Of a stretch of 63,204 nucleotides of DNA, positions 31,381 through 40,869 are shown one piece after another. Origin of the DNA: Phycisphaerales bacterium (lineage in GTDB: Bacteria; Planctomycetota; Phycisphaerae; Phycisphaerales; UBA1924); the NCBI GenBank assembly GCA_013360675.1, contig JABWBB010000010.1, forward strand, positions 1 to 63,204, given 5' to 3'. Every line of letters starts with the position of its first letter. The first letter of the stretch is position 1. The notes under the pieces are model-generated. The model made no database searches and was not told where the DNA came from. It saw nothing but the letters and a program-made list of their open reading frames with translations. The position numbers and the translations under genes were made by a program.

Positions 31381-33156
31381 TCATCCCCCTCGCGCTGATG
31401 CCAAGCCGCAGGCGTGCGTCCGCACCGACCGCCACGCCTCCACCACGAACACCAGCGCCAGCGCCAGCAGCGCGACACCCACGATCGCGTTGAGCACCGG
31501 TGGCGTGGGTGAAAACCCATCGACCCGCAGCGCGCGCACGCCCGCGAGGATCTGCGCCGCTAACGCCGTCATCGTCACGCCAAAGACAAAGACCATGGGC
31601 GCCAGTGTGTACCAGTATTTTCGCCCCGTGCGGTAGAGCCAGACCGTGACGCCCAGCAGCGTGAGCGACGCCAGCAACTGGTTCGCCGTCCCGAAGAGTG
31701 TCCAGAACATCATCCACGCGGGGCGCCCCGCGCCCGTCGTCGTCGGCGCCAGCAGCACCACCAGCGGGATGCCCGCGGTCAGGGCGGCGGCGATCCCCCC
31801 CGCCACGCGCGATGTCGTCCCCGTCAACTCGCAGAGCAGGTACCGCCCCAGGCGCGTCGAGACATCCAGCGTGTCAAAGACGAACGTGGAAAACGCCATC
31901 GCCCCGAAGGTCGCCGCGAGCACAAACACCCGTGAGCGCATGGGGTCGTCCAGGGCCAGGGCTCCCGGGTCGAGGAAGCGGGTGATGAACATGGCCAGCC
32001 CATCGCCATAGATCACGCCGGGTGCTCGCCCGCGCAGGTCGCCCTGGGCGATGATCATGACGGTGGCCAGGGCGATGAGGGCGACAAGCCCCTCGAGGAG
32101 CATCGCGCCAAAGGCGACGGGTTTGCAGTGGCTCTCGCGTTCGATCTGCTTGCTGGTGGTCCCCCCGCAGATGAGGCCGTGGAACCCCGAGCAGGCCCCG
32201 CAAGCGATCGTGACAAACAGGAAGGGGAACATGAGGGCAAGCATGTCGGGGGCGTCATTCCCGCCCGCGACAAAGGCCAGGATCGACCCCGAGTCCTTCC
32301 AGGCGGGCTGGCGGATCTCAAACCCCCCGAAGAGCACGCCGACGAGCCCCACGCCGATGGCGAGGTAGAGGACAAAGCCCCCCAGATAGCCGCGCGGCTG
32401 CTGGAGCAGCCACATCGGCAGCATCGAGGCGATGAAGCAATACGCCAGGATCACGCCGTACCAGACCTTGGGCCCGAAGTTGAGCACCTGATCCACCTGG
32501 GTACCGAGGTAGACCGCCCCCAGCGTGGCGGGGACAAAGATGATCGTCGCCACCAGTGTGGACATGCGGGCATATCGCGTCAGCACGCCCATCAGCAGCG
32601 CCAGCCCCATGTAGATCACGCTCGATGCGGCGACCGCCCCGCCCTTGTTGAACGCGCCCGGCACGCTCAGCAACTCTTCGCTCAGCCCCTGGAAGGTCCG
32701 GGCGGTCACGTCGGTAAAGGCCACGATGACATAGAGCAGCGCGAGCCAGATGAACCCGATCAGGGCATACCAGGCCCGGGTGCCCAGGTGTACCTTGGCG
32801 ATCTCGGCGATTGAATGGGCCCCGTGGCGCACCGAGGCCACCAGCGCGGAAAAATCGTGCACCGCGCCGATCAGGATCACGCCCAGGACGATCCATAGCA
32901 CGCAAGGCCCCCACCCGAACATCAGGCAGGCGGTGATCGGACCGACAATCGGGCCCGCCGCCGCGATCGCCGAGAAGTGCTGACCCAGCAGGTAAAAAGG
33001 CCGCGTGGGGACGAAGTCGACGCCGTCGTTCCGCTGCACGGCTGGGGTGGTGGTTTGGTCGTCGAGCCGGTACTGGCGGGCGATGAACGTCCCGTAGAGG
33101 AAGTACCCGGCGACGAGGCACAGGATGGTGATCGAGGCGAGCGCAAGCAGCGACAT
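31381..33156 (-). CDS. cstA: Carbon starvation protein A family transporter
   Basis: 591-residue inner-membrane protein with about 16 hydrophobic helices. Family segments: FYLLGQHFSAIAAAGPIVGPI, FGWGPCVLWIVLGVILIGAVHDF, ACGACSGFHGLICGGTTSKQI, FDTLDVSTRLGRYLL and FGTANQLLASLTLL. CstA/BtsT proteins import peptides or pyruvate when carbon is scarce. The start at 33156 was chosen because it opens directly with the first helix; the frame stays open farther upstream. No BtsR-like regulator is adjacent. Confidence 0.92.
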   Translation of the reverse strand: MSLLALASITILCLVAGYFLYGTFIARQYRLDDQTTTPAVQRNDGVDFVPTRPFYLLGQHFSAIAAAGPIVGPITACLMFGWGPCVLWIVLGVILIGAVHDFSALVASVRHGAHSIAEIAKVHLGTRAWYALIGFIWLALLYVIVAFTDVTARTFQGLSEELLSVPGAFNKGGAVAASSVIYMGLALLMGVLTRYARMSTLVATIIFVPATLGAVYLGTQVDQVLNFGPKVWYGVILAYCFIASMLPMWLLQQPRGYLGGFVLYLAIGVGLVGVLFGGFEIRQPAWKDSGSILAFVAGGNDAPDMLALMFPFLFVTIACGACSGFHGLICGGTTSKQIERESHCKPVAFGAMLLEGLVALIALATVMIIAQGDLRGRAPGVIYGDGLAMFITRFLDPGALALDDPMRSRVFVLAATFGAMAFSTFVFDTLDVSTRLGRYLLCELTGTTSRVAGGIAAALTAGIPLVVLLAPTTTGAGRPAWMMFWTLFGTANQLLASLTLLGVTVWLYRTGRKYWYTLAPMVFVFGVTMTALAAQILAGVRALRVDGFSPTPPVLNAIVGVALLALALVFVVEAWRSVRTHACGLASARGG

Positions 33157-33245
33157 CGGACCCACTCTACCGAACCTTTTTCGTTCCCGTGACGGGGTGC
33201 CACGACCCGCGTGCGGTCCGCCGCTCTTTGTCTGCGGTCTGAGTG

Positions 33246-33320
33246 GCTCAGGCGTCCCGCCTGAGCATGCGTGATGCGCACGCCGACACCACACGCCGCG
33301 AAGACGCGTCGTGTGGTGTC
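33246..33320. repeat. Two perfect palindromes between divergent cstA and psuG
   Basis: GCTCAGGCG/CGCCTGAGC (33246-33266, 3-base loop) and GACACCACACG/CGTGTGGTGTC (33285-33320, 14-base loop). Both arms match perfectly. Neither is followed by a T-tract, so operators or structured DNA fit better than terminators. Confidence 0.6.
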
Positions 33321-33375
33321 ACGCGGCCCGCTCTACCGGATGCTCCCGCGGCTCTCCCGCCCGTAAACTCGACGC

Positions 33376-34251
33376 ATGCCTCACCCCGCCGCCCCGATTG
33401 GTCCCTGCCCCGTCGCCCTCGAGACGACGTTGTTGCTCCATGGCGTGCCGCGCGGGAGGGGCAGGATTCTGGCCGACGAACTCTGCGAGATCGTCCGCCG
33501 GGTGGGGGCGACGCCGGCGATCGTGGGCCTGGTCGGGGGTGTGGCGCGGGTGGGCCTGACGGGCGAGGAACTCGATGCGCTTCTCGCCGCCCCAAATGTG
33601 CCCAAGGTCAACAGCTCAAATCTGGGGCTGTTGATGCACGCCAAATCACACGGGGCGACGACGGTATCGGCGACGATGGAACTCGCCGCGGGCGCGGGGG
33701 TGAAGGTCTTCGCCACCGGCGGGCTGGGGGGCGTGCATCATGGGCTGGGCACACGGCTCGATATCAGCGCCGATGTCGGGGCCTTTGCGCGGTTCCCGGT
33801 CGCGGTCGTCACCAGCGGCGTCAAGGGCCTGCTCGATGTCGTCTCGACCCGCGAGTTGCTCGAATCGTTGGGCATTCCGGTCGTGGGTTTCCGCACGGAT
33901 CACTTCCCCGCCTTTTACCAGCGGGCCTCGGGGGCGAGGGTCGACGCCCGGATCGATGACCTCGATGCGCTTGCGTCGTTCGTGCGCGACGAACTGAAGC
34001 GCACCGGGCGGGGGATCGTCGTGGCCAATCCAATCCCGCCCGATGACGAGATCCCGCTGTCGGATTGGGAAGGACTTCTCGCCAGCGCTATGGCCGCCGC
34101 GGAGAAGGCGGGCGTGATGGGGCGCGATGTCACGCCCTTTGTGCTGGGCACACTGCACGAGGTATCGGCGGGACGGACGCTCAAGGCAAACCTGGCGCTG
34201 GTGCGGTCGAATACGGCCCTGGCGGCCCAGATTGCCACACGCCTTGGGTAG
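33376..34251 (+). CDS. psuG: Pseudouridine-5'-phosphate glycosidase
   Basis: Cleaves pseudouridine 5'-phosphate reversibly into uracil and ribose 5-phosphate. Family landmarks: VALETTLLLHGVPRG at the N-terminus, VARVGLTGEELDAL, a VSATMELAA segment, GGLGGVHHG, DISADVGAFARFPVAVV and VTSGVKGLLDV with the Schiff-base lysine. 291 residues, slightly shorter than E. coli PsuG. The partner kinase psuK is not adjacent. Confidence 0.9.
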   Translation: MPHPAAPIGPCPVALETTLLLHGVPRGRGRILADELCEIVRRVGATPAIVGLVGGVARVGLTGEELDALLAAPNVPKVNSSNLGLLMHAKSHGATTVSATMELAAGAGVKVFATGGLGGVHHGLGTRLDISADVGAFARFPVAVVTSGVKGLLDVVSTRELLESLGIPVVGFRTDHFPAFYQRASGARVDARIDDLDALASFVRDELKRTGRGIVVANPIPPDDEIPLSDWEGLLASAMAAAEKAGVMGRDVTPFVLGTLHEVSAGRTLKANLALVRSNTALAAQIATRLG

Positions 34252-34372
34252 TTTGTTCGGCCTCGGGGAGATACCGGACCTTGGGGGAAACCTGCAACCG
34301 CAATCCCCCCAACGCCCGCACCTGCCGATAGGATGATTCCGGGCGGACCACCCACGCCCGGGAGAGGTGATC

Positions 34373-36577
34373 ATGCCCACACACCACGCACTCGCGTTCA
34401 TTGCTGCGCTCGCCGGCTCCTGCGCGGGCGCTCTCGGCCAGGACAGCGTTTCCCGCAACGCCAACGGGGGTAACGGCATGCCGGGCGATGCCATCTCGCC
34501 CTGGTCTTCGGGCCTTGGGCAGCGGGCCAACTACGTCGTCGACCTGACCGAGTTCCGCACGGCGTCGGGCGTACGCCTTGGGATCGGCCCGCTCGCCAAG
34601 TCGGGCAAGACCTCGGCGGGTCGGTTCACCGCGCTCAACGCCACGTCGGGCATCTCGCAGACCGTGCGCACGGGGGCGGCGTACCCGAACCCGACATACA
34701 CCCTCTGGTCGCAGGCCGGGGGCGGGCTCAACACCAGCGAGAACAACACGTCGCTCAACTCGACGCTGACGCCCGCGGGCTCGCCGAGCGTCTTTGGCCT
34801 TGGGTTCCTCGACGTGGACGAGATCCTCGTGGGGAGCACGCCCGTCTTTGTGAACCAGGTCGTGGGCGCGATGGTCGCCTTTGACCCGGGCGAGCCGTCG
34901 CGCCTGTATGTGACGCGCTCGACCGCCTGCGTCAACAGCACCTTCAACCAGACCGATCGTTCGCAGTTTGGGTTTGGTGCGATCGACGCGGACGGCAACC
35001 TGTACCTGCGAGCCGACAGCTTCGGCTCGGCGGGCCCGGCCACAAGCCTTCTCCAGGGCGACAACTACTTCCGCGTGCGTCTGCCCGCCCGGTCGGTATT
35101 CGCCAATCTGATCGACAACAACGGGGCGAGCAACGCGCCGTCGGTCGACTGGGTCCTGCAGCATCATGCCGTGACACACGCCTGTCCCAATGCCATACCG
35201 CAGGACCAGGCCTCACGCCCGGTCGTGATGGGCGCGGATTTTCTGGGGCAGTATCGATACGAATCGACCGCGGGGTCGACCACGACGACGAACACACACC
35301 GCCCCACCACCATCGACCATCGCGGGGGCATGACGTATTCCGCCGTGCGGCTGTTCGCGGGGAGCGTGGGGACGGGCGCGGTGCTCTCGCGCGGCGCCGC
35401 GGGCGGGGGCAAGACCGACACGCTGAGCCTGTATGGCGTGGGGAGCAACGGGCAGGTGGTTGGCACGCGGGGGGTGACGATCCCGCCGTCGATTGCTGAT
35501 TCTTGCGACGCCTTTGTCTGGCCGCTCGCGGGGGGCGAGTTCCGAAACTATGAGAGCCAGGTGACGTTCCGCGGCGGTTCTGGACCGGTGGCGGTCGGGC
35601 GCGATCTCGGCGGGATGGCCCTGGCGGCGGGGGTGCTCTACGCGGGGACGAACACGGGCGCGGCGAACCCGAGCAACGCGATCGTCGCCTGCCGCTTTGA
35701 TGCCGGCAATGCACAATCCACCCCCGAATGGACGAGCGTGGCCTGGGTCGATGCCAGCACGATGACGGGCAAGGCGATCCGGGGCGATTATGGAGCGGAC
35801 GGCGCACCGGGCACGGGCGATGTGGGCGAGGGCGACGGCGTGATCGATGCCAACGACGCCCCCATCGGACGTCTGGCCGCGATGAATGAGACGACGCTGG
35901 GTCCGAGCGGGCCTTCGCTTTCGGGGCCTGCTTTTGACTCCGCCGGGAATGTCTATTTTCTGGCGTCGGTCGCGTTGCGTGAGCGGGTGGGGCCGTCGAT
36001 CGTGACCCGCTACGACATCGCGCTGCTGCGGGGGGTGCTCGACCGCGCGAGTTTCTGCTACACGCTGGATCTGGTGGCACGCACGGGCGACGTCTTCCGT
36101 GGGAGCAACTCGGCGACGAACTATCGCATCGCGGCGCTCAGTGTGGCCGACGCGGACTCGGTGGCGAGTGGCGCGGTCTGGTCGTCGAGCGCGATGCAGC
36201 AGGCCTGGAACGGGATCGATGCGACGGCGCTGCCCGCGCACGACCCGGCGCACCTGGGCGGGCTGGTGCTCTCGGCGCGGATCGTCTATGACACCAATGG
36301 CGATCTGCTGTTCGAGGATCCGACGCTGGCGGGCGGGAATGTGAACAGCGTGGACGAGGCGTACAACGTCGCGCTTTACATCGGGAACATCACGCCCCCG
36401 ACGCTCTGCGTGGCGGACTACAACGGCTCGGGGGGCACGCCCGACGATGCCGATGTCGCCGCGTTCTTCGATGACTGGAACAACGGCGACCCGCGCGCGG
36501 ACATCAACAACTCGGGCGGGACGCCCGACGACGCCGACGTCTTCTACTTCTTCATCCGTTGGAATGAAGGGTGCTAA
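34373..36577 (+). CDS. Large secreted protein with dockerin-like C-terminal calcium repeats
   Basis: 734 residues from an ATG with GGAGAGG five bases upstream. Signal peptide ending GALGQ. The body has repeated segments of beta-propeller-like character (FDSAGNVYFLASV, DADGNLYLRADSFG, MALAAGVLYAGTNTG), but no named domain is recognised. The last 60 residues carry two Asp-rich loops, DYNGSGGTPDDADV and DINNSGGTPDDADV, each followed by an aromatic helix, and the chain ends in GC. This paired-loop ending is like dockerin/EF-hand calcium sites and is typical of secreted Phycisphaerae proteins. Confidence 0.78.
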   Translation: MPTHHALAFIAALAGSCAGALGQDSVSRNANGGNGMPGDAISPWSSGLGQRANYVVDLTEFRTASGVRLGIGPLAKSGKTSAGRFTALNATSGISQTVRTGAAYPNPTYTLWSQAGGGLNTSENNTSLNSTLTPAGSPSVFGLGFLDVDEILVGSTPVFVNQVVGAMVAFDPGEPSRLYVTRSTACVNSTFNQTDRSQFGFGAIDADGNLYLRADSFGSAGPATSLLQGDNYFRVRLPARSVFANLIDNNGASNAPSVDWVLQHHAVTHACPNAIPQDQASRPVVMGADFLGQYRYESTAGSTTTTNTHRPTTIDHRGGMTYSAVRLFAGSVGTGAVLSRGAAGGGKTDTLSLYGVGSNGQVVGTRGVTIPPSIADSCDAFVWPLAGGEFRNYESQVTFRGGSGPVAVGRDLGGMALAAGVLYAGTNTGAANPSNAIVACRFDAGNAQSTPEWTSVAWVDASTMTGKAIRGDYGADGAPGTGDVGEGDGVIDANDAPIGRLAAMNETTLGPSGPSLSGPAFDSAGNVYFLASVALRERVGPSIVTRYDIALLRGVLDRASFCYTLDLVARTGDVFRGSNSATNYRIAALSVADADSVASGAVWSSSAMQQAWNGIDATALPAHDPAHLGGLVLSARIVYDTNGDLLFEDPTLAGGNVNSVDEAYNVALYIGNITPPTLCVADYNGSGGTPDDADVAAFFDDWNNGDPRADINNSGGTPDDADVFYFFIRWNEGC

Positions 36578-36610
36578 GCACAGTTCGCGGGGCCCACGCT
36601 CCGCGATGAG

Positions 36611-37096
36611 CTAACGATCGCCCGGCTCGAGCGTGCGCAGGCGAGCCATGGTGTCGTTGAGCTGCCGCTGCAGCACGCTGACGCGGAGCAACGAACGCAC
36701 GCGGGCGATGAGCTCCACCCGGTTGACGGGCTTGGTGATGAAATCGTCCGCCCCGCTTTCGACGGCTCGCTCGACATCGGCCACCTCGTTCAGGGCGGTC
36801 ACCATGACCACGGGCACGCCCCGGGTGGCGGGGTCTTTCTTGACCTTGGCGCAGACCTGGAACCCGCTCATCCTGGGCATCATGACGTCGAGGAGGATGA
36901 GGTCGGGGGTGCGCTTCTGGACCGCGCTGATGGCCTCGAGCCCGTCCTTGGCGGTGCGGAGTTCGCAGCCGATGTCTTCGAGGTAGGCCACGAGGAGTTC
37001 GAGGTTCTGTTCGTTGTCGTCGACCAGCAGCAGGTTGCACCCAGCCAGGTCGAGGTCGGCTCCCGAGTGGCTGGATGTTTGGGGATCGTTTGCCAT
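36611..37096 (-). CDS. Single-domain response regulator
   Basis: 161 residues with one CheY-like receiver: acidic pair in [10 protein letters not shown], phospho-acceptor Asp in [14 protein letters not shown], Thr in VMVTALNE and Lys in [10 protein letters not shown]-terminal helix ([18 protein letters not shown]) may dimerise; no output domain. No histidine kinase is adjacent. Convergent with the large secreted-protein gene. Confidence 0.88.
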   Translation of the reverse strand: MANDPQTSSHSGADLDLAGCNLLLVDDNEQNLELLVAYLEDIGCELRTAKDGLEAISAVQKRTPDLILLDVMMPRMSGFQVCAKVKKDPATRGVPVVMVTALNEVADVERAVESGADDFITKPVNRVELIARVRSLLRVSVLQRQLNDTMARLRTLEPGDR

Positions 37097-37242
37097 ACGA
37101 GCGGTCTCCCTGAAGAGGCGTGCGCATCTGGGCCGCACACAACGCTCTGGATGCTACACCATCAGGCTTGAATGCGAGTGCAGGACCGGGAAAATAGACA
37201 GGGAGGGGTGTTCAACCCCCATGGAGTGGAGTAGGGTTATCC

Positions 37243-37710
37243 ATGGCACATGCGGCGACGATGCGTACTACGGCAATCTGGACCGACCGGTTCAGCCAGC
37301 CGTCGCCCGAATCCCTCATCCAGGGTGTGCCCAGCACGTTGTCGGGGCCGATCGAGGCCGCGATGGACAAGCTGCGGTCATTGCCTGGCATTCAGGAAAT
37401 GGTGCTGTGGCAGGGGGTGTGGCACTGGACGATTGCGTATCGGCACGAGGCCGACACGTCGCGTTGCATGGCCTATCTGATCGCGGACCCGAACAAGCCC
37501 AGGCTTTGTATCCCGGTCCCGAGCGAGCTGGTGCCGCTGCTGCCGGTTCGGAAGCTCTCGCGGTTTGTAAGGGACGGCATTCTGCATGCGCCTGCGGTTG
37601 GGACGATCCGCTGGTCGTGCTGGCCGCTGACCCTGAAGAGCCAAGTTGATGAACTCATGGTGCTGATGCAATACCGGCTGACGCCCCCTCAGCCCGCACC
37701 CAAGAATTGA
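37243..37710 (+). CDS. Conserved-looking hypothetical protein
   Basis: 155 residues, no signal peptide or membrane helix. Aromatic-rich core (EMVLWQGVWHWTIAYRHE, AYLIADPNKPRLCIPVP) and a compact alpha/beta pattern suggest a folded cytosolic protein. No family is recognised. It precedes the PBP4 gene by 110 bp on the same strand. Confidence 0.65.
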   Translation: MAHAATMRTTAIWTDRFSQPSPESLIQGVPSTLSGPIEAAMDKLRSLPGIQEMVLWQGVWHWTIAYRHEADTSRCMAYLIADPNKPRLCIPVPSELVPLLPVRKLSRFVRDGILHAPAVGTIRWSCWPLTLKSQVDELMVLMQYRLTPPQPAPKN

Positions 37711-37820
37711 CACAGGGCCAGTGGTCGTTGAATCTTCGGGGCCACTCGAACCGATACCTAGGTGCTTCGCCTCCGTCAGGAGACCGGGCGTACGTATGGG
37801 ACACTCGAGGGGGATCTCGC

Positions 37821-39344
37821 ATGCAGTTTTGTCGCTGGCGCGCTGGAATGGGCGGGGTTCTCGGCGGGTTGCTCCTGGCCTTCGCGCCGGCGGCGTGGGC
37901 GCAGGAACTCAACGATGACGTGCAGCGGCTGATCTCGAAGAACCGCCTGGGCGAGACCCGGGTTGGCATCTACATGTACGACTCGGCGACCGGCAGCGTG
38001 CTGAGCGACATCAACGCCACTGAAGCCTTCGTGCCCGCGTCGAACATGAAGCTGCTGACGACGGGTGCGGCGTTGCTGGTGCTGGGGCCCGACTACGTCT
38101 TCAAGACCGAGATCGCCCGCGATGGAGACACGCTGATCGTGCGGGGCGGCGGCGACCCCGCGCTGGCCGACCCGGCGGTGCTCTCGCGGATGAGCCCCAA
38201 GCTCACGATCGCCGAGTTGCTCTCCCGCATGGGCGGGGCGGTCGTCAAGGCCGGGATGACGCAGGTCTCGCAGGTCGTCGTCGACGATCGCATCTTTGAT
38301 CGTGAGCGCGTCCACGCCGTGTGGCCGACGGATCAGCTCGATCGCGGCTACTGCGCCGAAGTGGCGGGCGTGAACTTTCACGCCAATGTGCTGTCGGTGT
38401 ATCCGCGCCCCAGCCCCGAGGGCGTGGGTCGAGCCGCGACCTATGCGATGGAGCCGATCGCGCCGTGGATCCGCATCGACGTGTCTGCCCGCACGGTCGG
38501 GCAGGGGCAGAACACGGCGTGGTTGCGTCGCCAGGGGCAGGGCAACCGCTTTGAACTGCTGGGCGATGTGCGCACGCCGGCGCAGGGGCCCGTCGAGGTG
38601 ACGCTGCGCGATCCGGCTGAGTTCTTCGGGCGCGTCCTGGCCCGCGAGATCGCGTCGGCGGGGATCCCGGTCGCGGGATCGAAGAACGCCGATGCGCTGG
38701 ACGACGCGAGCGTGCGGATGGTCGGTGTCCAGGAGCGACTCAACTCCGGGCAGACCCTGGCCGTTGTCACGACACCCATGACCGAGGTAATGCGGCGCTG
38801 CAACGCGGACTCGGAGAATCTCTATGCCGAGGCGCTGCTCAAGATGATGGGTCACTCGGTGACACGGGAATCGGGCTCGTGGAACAACGGAACGGCGGTC
38901 GTGCGCATGCTGCTGGGCGAGAAGCTCTCGCCGGGGGCGGCGGCCTCGACAACGGTCGTGGATGGCTCTGGCCTGGCGCGCACCAACATGGTCACGCCCG
39001 CGACGCTGGGGCGATGGCTCGACGTGATCGCCCGCGATGAGCGGGTCGGCAAGGCCTTCCTCGATTCACTCGCCGAGCCGGGAACGGGCACCCTGCAGCG
39101 CCGGTTCAGAGGCACGTCGCTCAACAACAGCCTTCGGGCCAAGTCGGGGCGCATCAACTTCGTTCGTACCCTCTCGGGCTACGTCGTCCATGAATCCTCG
39201 GGGCGAAGGGTGGTCTTTGTCGTCCTGTGCAACAACGTGAAGAACGACCCTGCCGCGCTCGCGCTGCACGAAGACATCGTCAAGCTCGCCGACGAGTGGC
39301 TGACACGCCGCACGCCCACCGAATCGACCAAGGTCGGCGGCTGA
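37821..39344 (+). CDS. dacB: D-alanyl-D-alanine carboxypeptidase/endopeptidase (PBP4, peptidase S13)
   Basis: 507 residues with a signal peptide ending AAWAQ. Penicillin-binding motifs: SNMK (Ser74-Lys77), SEN in NADSENLYAEAL, and KSG in RAKSGRINF. Between the first two lies the large insertion typical of S13 enzymes (VVDDRIFDRERVHAVWP region). It trims peptidoglycan stem peptides in the periplasm. That the enzyme is present fits the view that Planctomycetes make peptidoglycan. The start ATG has GGGGGA six bases upstream. Confidence 0.93.
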   Translation: MQFCRWRAGMGGVLGGLLLAFAPAAWAQELNDDVQRLISKNRLGETRVGIYMYDSATGSVLSDINATEAFVPASNMKLLTTGAALLVLGPDYVFKTEIARDGDTLIVRGGGDPALADPAVLSRMSPKLTIAELLSRMGGAVVKAGMTQVSQVVVDDRIFDRERVHAVWPTDQLDRGYCAEVAGVNFHANVLSVYPRPSPEGVGRAATYAMEPIAPWIRIDVSARTVGQGQNTAWLRRQGQGNRFELLGDVRTPAQGPVEVTLRDPAEFFGRVLAREIASAGIPVAGSKNADALDDASVRMVGVQERLNSGQTLAVVTTPMTEVMRRCNADSENLYAEALLKMMGHSVTRESGSWNNGTAVVRMLLGEKLSPGAAASTTVVDGSGLARTNMVTPATLGRWLDVIARDERVGKAFLDSLAEPGTGTLQRRFRGTSLNNSLRAKSGRINFVRTLSGYVVHESSGRRVVFVVLCNNVKNDPAALALHEDIVKLADEWLTRRTPTESTKVGG

Positions 39345-39351
39345 TTCACGC

Positions 39352-40779
39352 TCATTGATGCTCGTCCGCGGGGCCGCGGATCGCGCGGAATGCTTCGATG
39401 GCGCGTTTCCGGCTGGACGCCAGGTCCACGATCGGCTTGGGATAGTCGCGCGGGGGAATCTTCGATCGCCACGGTTCGTGGATGCTCTTGTGGCTGAGCG
39501 CCTCGAGCTCGGGCACGTATCGCCGGATGTATGCCCCTTCGGGATCGAAACGAAGACTCTGCGTCACCGGGTTGAAGACACGGAAATAGGGCACGGCGTC
39601 TGTGCCAGTGGAGGCGGCCCACTGCCAGCCGCCGTTGTTGCTGGCGAAAAACCCATCGACCAGGTTGCGCATGAACCACGATTCACCCGTGCGCCAGTCG
39701 AGCAGCAGGTTCTTGGCCAGAAACATCGCCGTGATCATGCGCACGCGATTGTGCATCCAGCCGGTCGTGGCGAGTTGTCGCATGCCGGCATCGACGATCG
39801 GGATGCCCGTTCGACCCTCACGCCACGCCTGCGCGTCGCCCGGGCTCGTACGCCATGCGACACGCTCGGTCGCGGGCTGGAAGGCTCTACCCATGCAGAC
39901 CCGCGGGAAGGCCGCCATCACATGCACGTAAAACTCGCGCCAAATCACCTCGCTGATCCACGTCGCCGCTCCACCTCGGGGCGCTTTGGCATGAACCGGC
40001 CACGCCGCGGCGATGCACTGGCGTGGCGAGAGACACCCCGATGCGAGATACGGCGAGAGTTGGCTCGTCCCGTCGATGCCCGGCTGATCGCGTGCATTCT
40101 GATACGCATCGAGTCGATTTTCGATAAACCGATCGAGTCGCTTGCGTGCGGCGGCTTCACCAGCCTCCCACATCGACGCGTGCGGGGGTGGCGTGAATCC
40201 TGAAACAGAATCGGGGATCGGCGTAGAGGCGACGCCGACGACCGCTTGTCGCGGCGGGAGACCGCCCACCTCGACGCCGCCTCGCTGCTCAAGAACTGTC
40301 AGCCATTGCTTCTTGAATGGAGTAAAAACGCGGAACGGGGTGTCGGCTTTCGTGCGGACGTCCTCGGGCGCGAGGATGATCTGATCGGTGAAGGCCCAGG
40401 CCTGCAGGGCGTGCTTTGCGGCAGCCGCGACGACTGCGGCATCTCGGCGTGATTCATCCACTTCGTATTCACAGTTGAAGGCGATCGCATCGCAGGCGCA
40501 GGCCCGGGCCTGCCCGATCACCGCCTTGGGGACGTCGCTGGCACGCTTGACCACCTCTACGCGGAGGGGGATTCCCCGTGCCTCGAGCGCCGCGGACATT
40601 TCCCTCAGCGAACGCATCAGAAAGTCGATCCGCACGGGGGCGACTTCGTGATCCTCCCATTCCTGCGGCGAGATGATGAACAGGCCCACGACGCCTTGAT
40701 CTGAACGCCGGCACGCCGCGAGCAGCGCGGTGTTGTCTCGTGCTCTGAGATCGCTGCGGAACCAGACCAGAGTGCGCAT
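39352..40779 (-). CDS. phrB: Deoxyribodipyrimidine photolyase
   Basis: Repairs cyclobutane pyrimidine dimers with blue light. 475 residues: antenna-domain start TLVWFRSDLRARDN, FAD-binding C-terminal block with WREFYVHV, MRQLATTGWMHNRVRM and WQWAASTGTDAVPYFRVFNP. The ATG at 40779 has GGAG seven bases upstream. Convergent with the PBP4 gene, 7 bp apart. Confidence 0.94.
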   Translation of the reverse strand: MRTLVWFRSDLRARDNTALLAACRRSDQGVVGLFIISPQEWEDHEVAPVRIDFLMRSLREMSAALEARGIPLRVEVVKRASDVPKAVIGQARACACDAIAFNCEYEVDESRRDAAVVAAAAKHALQAWAFTDQIILAPEDVRTKADTPFRVFTPFKKQWLTVLEQRGGVEVGGLPPRQAVVGVASTPIPDSVSGFTPPPHASMWEAGEAAARKRLDRFIENRLDAYQNARDQPGIDGTSQLSPYLASGCLSPRQCIAAAWPVHAKAPRGGAATWISEVIWREFYVHVMAAFPRVCMGRAFQPATERVAWRTSPGDAQAWREGRTGIPIVDAGMRQLATTGWMHNRVRMITAMFLAKNLLLDWRTGESWFMRNLVDGFFASNNGGWQWAASTGTDAVPYFRVFNPVTQSLRFDPEGAYIRRYVPELEALSHKSIHEPWRSKIPPRDYPKPIVDLASSRKRAIEAFRAIRGPADEHQ

Positions 40780-40869
40780 CGGGTCACTCCACGGTGGCGG
40801 TGGCGCCATACGACGGAAGCCCGATGGCGGCTGACGTCCGCACGGGCGTCGTGTACGCTATGCGCGATC

